Origin: Nitrospirae bacterium MYbin6
Lineage (GTDB): Bacteria; Nitrospirota; Thermodesulfovibrionia; Thermodesulfovibrionales; Magnetobacteriaceae
Direction: 5' to 3'
NCBI GenBank assembly: GCA_002753305.1
Contig: PEAC01000001.1
Span: 1 to 64,000, forward strand
DNA length: 64,000 bases
Shown here: positions 45,414 through 53,247 of the stretch, one piece after another
Layout of the letters: each line of letters opens with the position of its first letter
Position numbering within the stretch: position 1 is the first letter of the stretch
Program-made: the position numbers and the translations under genes
The notes under the pieces: generated by a model
Database searches by the model: none
What the model was told of the DNA's origin: nothing
What the model saw: only the letters and a program-made list of their open reading frames with translations

Positions 45414-46480
45414 TGTATAATCTCCTGTTGCGGGAAGTTTGGAAATCTCACATCTACATAGTCCGGGTAGGGAGGGATGTCAGAGAGGGAGTTTTCCATA
45501 ATTATCGTCTGCCCGTCTCTGCTTATTTCACTGAATCCGGAGAATTTATAAGTTATATACATCATACGGTTTCTGTCGTTTTGTATCATCTCGGCAAGCA
45601 GCCGTATCCCGCGCCTGCGTGCCTCATTTCTCAGATAGTTTATAACTATGGAGCCGACCCCGCGGGACATAACCCGGCATGACATGAGAAGGAGTTTTAT
45701 AATCCATGCCGATTCCCCGATTTCTACCAGTACAAGGCCTACTTTACCGTAAGTGCCGTACCGGTCCGTAAGAGACGCCATAAGAAGCAGATGGTTGTTT
45801 GATTTAATGAACCCATTGAGTTCATCATAGTTATATGTGTAACCGGTGGTGTTAAGCTGATTAGTCCTGACCGTAAGCTCCTCGGCCCTCTTAAGGTCAT
45901 CCGTGGTGGCGGTATAGATGTCAAAGACCATGCCAAGATGGCTTAAAAACTCTTCACTGGGGCCGCTGTAAGACTCCTCTACCTTGCGGCGCTCCTGGTC
46001 GGCTATATACATCTGACGGCGGTTTTTAGAGTCATCCGTTATATACAGGGGATTCATCTGCTCAATTGCCAGGACATTGTCAAGGCTGGCGGCATCCATA
46101 CACATCACCTCGGGCATGGAAAATGAGACCTCCTGACGTTCATACGGTTCATCGTCTATGAAGGCAAGCGTATCGGTGCCTATATTGAGCAGTTCGGCTA
46201 TTTGTTTTATCGATTGCGATTTAGCGTTCCAGTTTATTTGTGGATAAAGAAAGTAATCCTTTAAACCAAATTCCCGGAGTTTGTCCATTACAAGGGCGTG
46301 GTCATTTCTGCTGGCAATGGACTGGAGTATCCCCCTTGAATCGAGGGTCTTAATGGTTTTCGCGGCATTTTCCCTCAATGTTACCGTGTCACCTTCGAGG
46401 ATAGTACCATTCCACAGTGTGTTGTCGAGATCCCATATGAGGCATTTAATCTTGTTTCCCTGTTTTTTTAATTCAGCCAA
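45410..46480 (-). CDS. FkbH-like HAD-superfamily protein (glyceryl-ACP formation)
   Basis: A 356-residue protein. Near the N-terminus it has the HAD motif IWDLDNTLWNG, then SIASRNDHALVMDKL and LAFIDDEPYERQEV. The C-terminal half resembles a GNAT fold, the usual FkbH layout. FkbH proteins load a glyceryl group from 1,3-bisphosphoglycerate onto a free ACP and remove the phosphate. This is the first step towards hydroxy-, methoxy- or aminomalonyl-ACP. The ACP, acyl-CoA dehydrogenase and 3-hydroxyacyl-CoA dehydrogenase that complete the hydroxymalonyl route are the three genes just upstream. Its stop overlaps the start of the hybrid PKS-NRPS gene (ATGA), linking extender supply to use. Confidence 0.92.
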   Translation of the reverse strand: MAELKKQGNKIKCLIWDLDNTLWNGTILEGDTVTLRENAAKTIKTLDSRGILQSIASRNDHALVMDKLREFGLKDYFLYPQINWNAKSQSIKQIAELLNIGTDTLAFIDDEPYERQEVSFSMPEVMCMDAASLDNVLAIEQMNPLYITDDSKNRRQMYIADQERRKVEESYSGPSEEFLSHLGMVFDIYTATTDDLKRAEELTVRTNQLNTTGYTYNYDELNGFIKSNNHLLLMASLTDRYGTYGKVGLVLVEIGESAWIIKLLLMSCRVMSRGVGSIVINYLRNEARRRGIRLLAEMIQNDRNRMMYITYKFSGFSEISRDGQTIIMENSLSDIPPYPDYVDVRFPNFPQQEIIQ

Positions 46481-46531
46481 ATACTTGCCCTCTCAAAAGT
46501 TCTCCAAATCACGCGCTGTTTCAGGGGGGTG

Positions 46532-47662
46532 TTATAAATATTCCTGATATCCGTACCTTGCGATTATAATCTGCTGCATCTGTGAGCTTCCCTCGATTAT
46601 CTCCATGACCTTTGCGTCTCTGAGATATCTTTGAACCGGATAGTCGTTGCTTATGCCATTGGCTCCATGTATTTGCACGGTGTCGAGGGCCGCTTTTACA
46701 ACCATTGTGGAGGCAAAGTATTTAGCTATCGAGGTTTCCATGCCCGTCCTCGGGTCGCCGGCATCTTTCAGGTATCCCGCGTTAAGACAGAGAAGTCGCG
46801 CGGCAGTTACCGAGACTATCATGTCGGTAATCATATGCTGAATCAGTTGGTGCTTGCGCAGATAAGTGCCAAACTGTACTCTTTGTGCCGTATAGCTAAG
46901 GCTAGCCTCGAGACATGCCCTGCCAAGGCCCACGCAACCCCATCCGACCGTATATCTGCCATAGTCAAGGGCATGTGTGGCAACATGCGTAACGCCAAAA
47001 CCAATTCTTCCAACAAGATTGTCCTCTGTGATATGGCAGTTATTCATTGTGAGTTCAGCCATCATGGCGGCCCGGAAGCCGAATGTATCCTTAATAGGTT
47101 CAAGGGATAAACCCGGGGTGTCCTTTTTAAGCAGAAATGCGGTTGGTTTGCCCTCGCACTGGGCGATAATCAAAAATAAATCCGCTCTCTGGCCAAAAGA
47201 AGTCCACCTCTTTGTTCCATTTAAAACGAACTCCCCGTCTTTTTTAACGGCAATGGTCTCTACACTTTTCGCGTCGCTGCCCACGTTTGGCTCTGTAAGG
47301 GCAAAGGCCCCTATAACTTCCCCGGCGGCAAGTTTCCTCAACCACCGCTCCTTGACAGCACTGCTGCCCCAGCGCAAAATCGCCTGTGCGACCATCCCAT
47401 GAACTGTAATAAGGCTCAGCAAAGAGGCGCTGCCACGTCCCATTTCCTCACAGAGAAGCCCATATGTAATCATATCCCCTGCCTTGCCGCCATATTGCTC
47501 AGGCACTATCAATCCGAAGTAGCCCGTTTGGGCAATCAGCATTATCAGTTCCTCAGGGATTCTCTGCTCCCTGTCAAAGGCATCCGCATGGGGCGCTACA
47601 TGCTCGTTTACAAAGACCTTAAATGCCTCACGAGCCTGTTCCTGCTCTTTTGTCAGTTCCAT
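46532..47662 (-). CDS. Acyl-CoA dehydrogenase, FkbI-like (extender-unit biosynthesis)
   Basis: A 376-residue flavoenzyme of normal length. Motifs: FALTEPNVGSDAKSVET, RWTSFGQRADLF and the C-terminal VQIHGANGISNDYPVQRYLRDAKVMEIIEGSS. In the fkbG-K and zwittermicin zmaD/E/G pathways the equivalent enzyme oxidises the ACP-bound glyceryl-derived intermediate. Position between the ACP and FkbH-like genes matches that operon order, so I assign it to hydroxymalonyl-ACP formation rather than fatty-acid degradation. It starts 6 bases after the ACP gene. Confidence 0.9.
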   Translation of the reverse strand: MELTKEQEQAREAFKVFVNEHVAPHADAFDREQRIPEELIMLIAQTGYFGLIVPEQYGGKAGDMITYGLLCEEMGRGSASLLSLITVHGMVAQAILRWGSSAVKERWLRKLAAGEVIGAFALTEPNVGSDAKSVETIAVKKDGEFVLNGTKRWTSFGQRADLFLIIAQCEGKPTAFLLKKDTPGLSLEPIKDTFGFRAAMMAELTMNNCHITEDNLVGRIGFGVTHVATHALDYGRYTVGWGCVGLGRACLEASLSYTAQRVQFGTYLRKHQLIQHMITDMIVSVTAARLLCLNAGYLKDAGDPRTGMETSIAKYFASTMVVKAALDTVQIHGANGISNDYPVQRYLRDAKVMEIIEGSSQMQQIIIARYGYQEYL

Positions 47663-47668
47663 GGTTGT

Positions 47669-47923
47669 TTAACCTCCCTGAGTGCCTAGTTTTCCTGTAA
47701 CAAGAGCTGAAATTGAGTCTATCGAGTTAAAGTTCTTTATCTGCAGGTCATTGTCCTCAACTTTTATTTTGAATTCCTTTTCGATGAACATGACAAGCTG
47801 CATGGCAAAGAGGGAATTTATGAGTTTGGATGCAAAGAAGTCCTCATCGTCCTTAAGATCGGGTTTCTTTATATATTTAAAAAGGAATGGCTTTACTTTT
47901 GCCTTTATCTCATCAAGAGTCAC
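47669..47923 (-). CDS. Discrete acyl carrier protein, FkbJ-like
   Basis: An 84-residue ACP. The attachment Ser is in the motif INSLFAMQLV, where the family commonly has DSLFAMQLV; here Asn replaces the Asp but the Ser is kept. Four-helix ACP length and the acidic DLKDDEDFF segment fit. It carries the glyceryl-derived unit while the neighbouring FkbH-, FkbI- and FkbK-like enzymes convert it to the extender. Holo conversion is presumably by the PPTase at 3833-4504. Confidence 0.9.
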   Translation of the reverse strand: MTLDEIKAKVKPFLFKYIKKPDLKDDEDFFASKLINSLFAMQLVMFIEKEFKIKVEDNDLQIKNFNSIDSISALVTGKLGTQGG

Positions 47924-47962
47924 AACTGCCCCGTATGTTTTGTCTTAATTGCGGCGATAACG

Positions 47963-48838
47963 CTAAAAGTCGTCATAGGTGTAAAATCCTTTGCCGTTTT
48001 TCCTGCCATACAGGCCTGCATCCACCATCTTTTTAAGTAAAGGGCAAGGCCTGTACTTACTGTCGTTAAAGCTGTCATATAAAACATCAATGGAGTAAAG
48101 TATCGTGTCCAAACCAATTAAATCTGCTGTCTCCAGAGGTCCCATCTGGTGTCCGAAACAGGATTTGAAAATCCTGTCCACATCCTCCGGTGGTGCTACA
48201 TTTTCATGAACGAGATAAATGGCCTCATTTATAGTAAGCATAAGTACCCGGTTTGAGACAAACCCGGGGGAGTCGTTAACCACGATGCTTTCTTTGCCCA
48301 TAGCGGACAGAAGGTCTTTGGTAATATCGAGAGTCGCCTTAGCCGTATGGTACCCTACGATGACCTCCACGGCGGACTTAAGCGGCACAGGATTCATGAA
48401 ATGAATGCCGATAACTTTTTCCGGTCTCTTAGTAAGTGAGGCGATGCGGGTTATGGGGATTGCCGAGGTGTTTGCGGCAAAAATACAGTCTTCTTTTGAC
48501 AAAGTATCTATTTTATCGTAGACTTCTTTTTTAATGTCCCATTTTTCGGTAACGTTTTCTATTATGTAATCGGTGTTACAAAGCAGGTTATAATCCGTGG
48601 AAGGCATAATGTTGTTCAGAACCGAAGCAGAATCTAAAGTGGTAGAGGATGGTTTTAAAAACATACCCTGAAAGCGCAGGTCATGTTTGATTTTATCCAT
48701 AGCTTTTTCTAATACTCCGGTGTTCAGGTCGATTAGAATAACCTTTTTCCCAGCCTGAGCAGCATTTTGAGCCACACCGCCGCCCATCACACCGGCACCG
48801 ATAACACCTATCGAATCAATGTTCACGGAATCCCCCAT
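47963..48838 (-). CDS. 3-hydroxyacyl-CoA dehydrogenase, FkbK-like (extender-unit biosynthesis)
   Basis: A 291-residue NAD-dependent dehydrogenase. The Rossmann motif is [28 protein letters not shown], with [31 protein letters not shown] (catalytic His) and the C-terminal domain [12 protein letters not shown]. In FK520- and zwittermicin-type pathways this enzyme oxidises glyceryl-ACP. It is the first enzyme gene of the main operon and sits 39 bases before the ACP gene. No FkbG-like O-methyltransferase is in the window, so the pathway would stop at hydroxymalonyl-ACP unless the methyltransferase is elsewhere. Confidence 0.9.
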   Translation of the reverse strand: MGDSVNIDSIGVIGAGVMGGGVAQNAAQAGKKVILIDLNTGVLEKAMDKIKHDLRFQGMFLKPSSTTLDSASVLNNIMPSTDYNLLCNTDYIIENVTEKWDIKKEVYDKIDTLSKEDCIFAANTSAIPITRIASLTKRPEKVIGIHFMNPVPLKSAVEVIVGYHTAKATLDITKDLLSAMGKESIVVNDSPGFVSNRVLMLTINEAIYLVHENVAPPEDVDRIFKSCFGHQMGPLETADLIGLDTILYSIDVLYDSFNDSKYRPCPLLKKMVDAGLYGRKNGKGFYTYDDF

Positions 48839-48848
48839 TTATAAGCAC

Positions 48849-49070
48849 TCAAGGCTTAAAAAAGCCTGTTGTGTGAATAACCAATCTCATTAAGTAGAAT
48901 GATATGGCGATAGACTGCCTTGCTACCATCAGCGCTGCCGTAATTGCAATTATTGCGGACATTGCCGCCGATTTCGTCAATTGAAAAAGACGAGCTGCTA
49001 CGTAAACAGCCGGTATGTTTGACAGCAAGGCCGTTGTCAGTATTGCTATTATGGCAATTCTTTCATTCAT
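48849..49070 (-). CDS. Small hydrophobic membrane protein, 73 residues, at the head of the main operon
   Basis: A short ORF ending 10 bases before the FkbK-like gene. The product has two predicted membrane helices: IAIIAILTTALLSNIPAVYV and a second one around AAMSAIIAITAALMVA, with basic residues between. I do not recognise the family. The ribosome-binding site is weak (GAG, 7 bases upstream). Its place directly downstream of the best promoter candidate and close coupling to the next gene support it as real, but it could also be a leader. Confidence 0.55.
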   Translation of the reverse strand: MNERIAIIAILTTALLSNIPAVYVAARLFQLTKSAAMSAIIAITAALMVARQSIAISFYLMRLVIHTTGFFKP

Positions 49071-49112
49071 GGTTTACTCATGTGTACTCTCTATGAATTA
49101 TCTCTAATGGAT

Positions 49113-49142
49113 AACATACCATGAAGGCGCCTTATAATTCAA
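49113..49142 (-). promoter_or_regulatory. Candidate sigma70 promoter of the main biosynthetic operon
   Basis: On the - strand TTGAAT (49142-49137) and TATGTT (49118-49113) are spaced by 18 bases, about 43 bases before the ATG at 49070. It lies in the 278-base gap to the divergent YitT-like gene. Sequence match only; no operator palindrome was found. Confidence 0.3.
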
Positions 49143-49348
49143 CCACATAGACGGGAACCTCAGGGCAAACGCATTAAAAAATAATAATCAATAAAATCAA
49201 TGAGTTCTGCCTCTAGTGAAAAGTCTGCAAAAAACATAAGTTGCTGATTTATAAAGATTTTATAATCCTATTGCGTTTGCCATGGAGCCTTGCCTTGAGA
49301 GATGCCCTAAAAGCGGGGTAATAATGATATACTAATTGGGAACTGAAA

Positions 49349-50193
49349 ATGAGAAAAGTATTTTTGATTTTGAAAAAGTATATTTTGTTGCTTATCGGGG
49401 CTGTGATAGCCTCCGTTGGGCTGAAGATGTTTTTAATACCCAATAACATAATCGATGGAGGAATAACCGGGATATCCATTATCTCGGGATACTTGTCCGG
49501 CAAACCGGTCGGGGTTTTTATCTTTTGTCTGAATTTGCCTTTTCTTGTAATCGGTTATAAATATATAGGGAGAGATTTTACAATATCATCTTTTTTTGCA
49601 ATAATCTGCCTGTCAATCATAGTATCTGTTTTACACCCTATCACGGGGATTACAAAGGATTTGCTACTAGCCTCAGTCTTTGGTGGAATACTGTTGGGAA
49701 TCGGTACCGGATTGATAATAAGATACGGAGGTTCACTGGATGGGACGGAAATTATTGCCATTATTTTGGATAAAAAAACTGGATTTACAGTTGGCGAGGT
49801 AGTCCTGTTTTTCAATATATTTATACTATCCAGTGCGGGTTTGGTCTTTGGATGGGATAGGGCGATGTATTCCCTGCTGGCTTACCTTCTGGCGTTTAAA
49901 CTTATAGATATCACTATAGAGGGCATAGATGAGACAAAGTCTATAATGATAATGTCAGATAAGGCGGAGGAAATCGCCGACGTGTTGATAGAATGGATAG
50001 AGGGGTTACTTTTTTTCAGGGCGAAGGAGGGTATTCAGGGCAGACAAGGTTTATTCTCTATTCGATTATCTCAAGGCTTGAGATATCCAAATTAAAAGCA
50101 ATTGTTTCCGAAATAGATGAACATGCCTTTGTCACTATAAGCGATGTTCACGAGGTACTCGGTGGTACGGTACACAAGCGAAAAATCCACTAA
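49349..50193 (+). pseudogene. YitT-family membrane protein (DUF161 + DUF2179), frameshifted
   Basis: The first frame (49349 to about 49990) encodes five or six membrane helices typical of YitT proteins (IGAVIASVGLKMFLIPNNIIDGGITG; IGTGLIIRYGGSLDGTEIIAIILDKKTG) and the start of the cytoplasmic DUF2179 domain (MIMSDKAEEIADVLIE). The expected continuation RGVTFFQGEGGYSG...ISDVHEVLGG is present in another frame (49993-50193). One frame change near 49985-49995 therefore breaks the gene. In the original frame it runs on 35 residues of unrelated sequence to 50095. It may be a real pseudogene or an assembly error. It sits beside a decayed IS66, consistent with genuine decay. Confidence 0.85.
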
Positions 50194-50242
50194 GAGCTAT
50201 GATGTCTGCATAATAACAAATAGTTATGCAATAATATTACCG

Positions 50243-51475
50243 ATGATAGCAGAGGTAGAAACACTTCCTGAAGATATAGTATTGCTTAAGGAAATAATAG
50301 TAACACAGAGACGGGAATACGAGTCTTATGTCCATATACTTGAGGAACAGGTACGCCTGTTGAAGGCGAAAGTGTTTGGGCGCAAGAGTGATAAATTATC
50401 TGAATCATCAGGGGAGCAACTGCAATTATTCGATGAGATAGAGGCCACTCCACCTGAACCGAAAGAGGTCAATGTACCCGCGCACAGCCGCAAACGAGGA
50501 GGCCGTTGCCAGAAGAGCTTCCGCGGATAGAGGAAATTCATGACATAAAAGAAGAAGAAAAGGTATGTGCCTGTGGAAGCCGTCTCAGCCGTATAGGAGA
50601 GGAGGTATCAGAGAAGCTGGACATAGTTCCGGCAAAGATGCAGGTAATCCGGCACATAAGATATAAGTATGCGTGCAAGAGCTGTGATAGTGTTGAAGGG
50701 GCAGCGGTAAAGACGGCAGAGTTACCGCCGCAGATGATCCCCCGGGGGATAGCCACACCGGGGTTGTTGGCATATATTAGGAGAGATAAGGTCTGGGCCT
50801 GTAATCAATATAGATGAGACAACGGTGCAGGTGATGAAAGAAGAGGGACGCTCTGACAAAACTAAGTCTTACATGTGGATATTTCGGGGAGGCGAACCTG
50901 AAAAACCGGCATTAATATACCAGTATCACAGGACACGCGCTGGAGATGTGGCCCGGAGCTTTCTACGGGTATGTTCAGACTGATGGCTACGCAGGGTATG
51001 ATTTCCTTGAATCAATAGCAGGGATAGTACATATAGGCTGTTGGGCACATGCGCGGCGTAAGTTTGTGGAAGCGGTAGGGGCACAGCCTGAAAACAAGAG
51101 AGGGCAACGCCGCCGAAGGGTTTCTTAGGGACAGCGATAAGATATACGCTGAACCAATGGGCTAAACTTGAGCGTTACACAGAAGATGGCCGTTTGACAC
51201 CTGACAATAACTTGGCTGAAACTGCGATAAGACCGTTTGTCTTAGGTCGTAAGAACTGGTTATTCTCTGGCCATCCCCGCGGGGCAGATGCCAGTGCCGC
51301 ACTGTACAGCCTGATAGAAACGGCCAAGGCAAACAAGCTGGAGCCTTATAAATATTTAAGGTATATCTTTGAACGGTTACCGTATGCCAAGAACGAAGAT
51401 GATTACAAATCCCTGCTCCCGCAATATGTCGACAAGGATGCTCTTGCCGGAAAATCTCCGGGTGGGGTTATCTAA
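50243..51475 (+). mobile_element. Decayed IS66-family transposase (TnpC) remnant
   Basis: Pieces of one IS66 TnpC are spread over three frames: the coiled-coil start (EDIVLLKEIIVTQRREYESY...LLKAKVFGRKSDKLSE), the zinc-finger part (CACGSRLSRIGEEVSEKLDI...YACKSCD), the DDE residues INIDETTVQV, YVQTDGYAGYD and NNLAETAIRPFV, and the end IFERLPYAKNEDDYKSLLP. There are at least four frame breaks. Material is missing after TPGLLAYIRRDK and after HARRKFVEA. The element cannot be active alone. GTAAGC at the right end (51478-51483, - strand sense) resembles an IS66 terminal repeat start; I found no matching left end. Confidence 0.9.
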
Positions 51476-51607
51476 ATGCTTACACTATAATGCCAGCAGT
51501 TGGATCTCCTTTGGTGTAGCATGTAGATAAACGGAGAATGTGAGGATCTTCAACCAAATTATAATAGTGCTCCCTTTCTCATAGGCCTTGCGGGCGGCGC
51601 TTCTATA

Positions 51608-52504
51608 TCAGAACCCTGATATCTTGCTAAACCCTGCACTTCCCGAGGCCCTGTTATGCGACCATGTGAATGGATCAGAATCTTTGACCGTGTAATTGCC
51701 CTGTGGTATGTAAGTGTTCGGGTAGCATATCCAGTTTACGTTTGGTGCGCCACCTTGGCCGGAGGTCGTTGATACATTCCAGGGGCCATATATCGTGCCG
51801 TTTTCATGGACGAGTGAGATAGTGCCTGGATATGCGCCCTGTCCGTTGTTCCAGTGATAGGTGGAGATCTGCGTAATATAAGTCTTACGGCCAAGGTAGA
51901 ACCGCAGTGTAGATTGTGGATTGTTGTATACCAGATCAATGTTCCAGTTATCGAATATCACACGGGGGACGCGATTGTTGCTGTCAGAATCGGGCTTTGG
52001 GGAGGGGGTGGGCGCTATGGTTGGGGTTGCAGGCTTGACAATATTCTTAGGTGGTTTTGGGGTTTTTTTCGGCGGTTGTACAGTCTCAACAGGCGGTTGT
52101 ACAGTCTTAACAGGCGGTTGGACAATCGCTGGGGTCTGAGCTTGAGAGAGCTGTGTGCCAGGCGTTTGAGTCGCAGGGGTAGACCTGCCAAAAAAGTACC
52201 AAACAGTACCTCCTATACATAATAGTAAAATTACGCTGAAAACAATTATTAGTATTGATACTAGGCCTAACCGGCTCTGCTGTGGCTGCTGTGCAGGGGA
52301 AGGCATGGGTTGTTGTGGGGCTGGCTGATGATATTGCTGCTGCGGCGGCGGGGCTGAAATTGATGGTGGAACTGAAGGCGGTGGCGGCGGGGGAACTGAA
52401 GGCGTCGGGGCATCGTTTTGCACAGGCTTGGGAGTACCGCATTTGCTGCAGAACTTGGCCTCAGGCCTAAACTGTGAACCGCAACCGCTACATAAGTTTT
52501 CCAT
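51608..52504 (-). CDS. Zinc-ribbon, proline-rich single-pass membrane protein of unknown function
   Basis: A 298-residue protein. It begins with a four-Cys zinc ribbon (CSGCG...FCSKCG, residues 5-23), then a Pro/Gln-rich stretch, one membrane helix (about 82-106, LVSILIIVFSVILLLCIGGTVWY), a second Pro-rich linker with short repeats (QPPVKTVQPPVETVQPPKKT), and a C-terminal domain of about 115 residues rich in Trp, Tyr and Asn (DNWNIDLVYNNPQSTLRFYLG). The layout suggests a cytoplasmic ribbon and an exported C-terminal domain. No enzyme motif is visible. A strong promoter ends only a few bases before the ATG. Confidence 0.8.
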   Translation of the reverse strand: MENLCSGCGSQFRPEAKFCSKCGTPKPVQNDAPTPSVPPPPPPSVPPSISAPPPQQQYHQPAPQQPMPSPAQQPQQSRLGLVSILIIVFSVILLLCIGGTVWYFFGRSTPATQTPGTQLSQAQTPAIVQPPVKTVQPPVETVQPPKKTPKPPKNIVKPATPTIAPTPSPKPDSDSNNRVPRVIFDNWNIDLVYNNPQSTLRFYLGRKTYITQISTYHWNNGQGAYPGTISLVHENGTIYGPWNVSTTSGQGGAPNVNWICYPNTYIPQGNYTVKDSDPFTWSHNRASGSAGFSKISGF

Positions 52505-52513
52505 AGTATAAGG

Positions 52514-52541
52514 ATTATAGCATAAAATATAATTATTGCAA
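52514..52541 (-). promoter_or_regulatory. Strong sigma70 promoter giving a near-leaderless transcript
   Basis: On the - strand TTGCAA (52541-52536), 16 bases, then a perfect TATAAT (52519-52514) preceded by TGC (extended -10). The predicted start site (about 52507) is only about 3 bases before the ATG at 52504. There is no Shine-Dalgarno sequence. Confidence 0.6.
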
Positions 52542-52584
52542 ATAAATTTTTAGCCTCATACGCCCCTTACACCTTCCCTATCCA

Positions 52585-53247
52585 TTATTTCGGAGTTTGT
52601 TGCAACAAACAACCCCCTTCGATTCGGATTATCCGACCAGCAAAGGTGATATCATCCGATGCGTCGTGCGTCACGTACAGAAGTGCAAAACCCTCTTCTT
52701 CCCGGAATCGGCAAATGGCATCGACTAAATCCCTGCGTCCTTCATCATCAAGATTTATCAAAGGTTCGTCCATAAGAATCAACGGGCGTTTCGGGGCAAG
52801 CGCCCGTGCAAGGGCAACACGCCGCGCCTGGCCGCCAGAGAGTTCGGCAGGATAGCGTGTGAGAAGGTGGGTAATGCCGGTGTTGTCGGCAACCAGCTCC
52901 AAACGCTCTTCACGTTCAGTTGGTCTTAGCTGCGACAGTCCAAATATTACGTTCTGACGGACGGTCATGTGCGGCCACAGGCGGGGTTCCTGAAAGACAA
53001 AGGCAATATTGCGCCTGTATGGAGGGACAATACTATCAGGTCGGCTGGCCTGCACTCCGTACAGCCAAACCTCGCCTTTGCTGGGAGCCGCCAGTCCCGC
53101 GATAACCCGCAGAAGGGTCGTCTTGCCGCACCCTGAAGGCCCTCTGACTATGACTGATTCACCGGCGCCGAGTTGCAAAGAGAAATCCTCAAGGGCCACA
53201 GTGTCTTCAAATCGCACGGTAACCTTCCTCACATCAAGCATTGCCAT
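52585..53247 (-). CDS. ABC transporter ATP-binding protein (ferric iron / polyamine / thiamine type)
   Basis: A 220-residue ATPase from the ATG at 53247 (MAMLDVRKVTVRFE). An upstream in-frame start at 53289 would add 14 unlikely residues inside the permease gene. Walker A GPSGCGKTTLLRV, Q-loop FVFQEPRLWPHM, signature LSGGQARRVALARAL, Walker B LILMDEPLINLDD and switch His in YVTHDASD are all present. It lacks the C-terminal TOBE regulatory domain seen in many FbpC/PotA proteins, so it is of the short kind (ThiQ-like length). It is the last gene of a three-gene importer operon and overlaps the permease gene by 14 bases. Confidence 0.88.
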   Translation of the reverse strand: MAMLDVRKVTVRFEDTVALEDFSLQLGAGESVIVRGPSGCGKTTLLRVIAGLAAPSKGEVWLYGVQASRPDSIVPPYRRNIAFVFQEPRLWPHMTVRQNVIFGLSQLRPTEREERLELVADNTGITHLLTRYPAELSGGQARRVALARALAPKRPLILMDEPLINLDDEGRRDLVDAICRFREEEGFALLYVTHDASDDITFAGRIIRIEGGCLLQQTPK

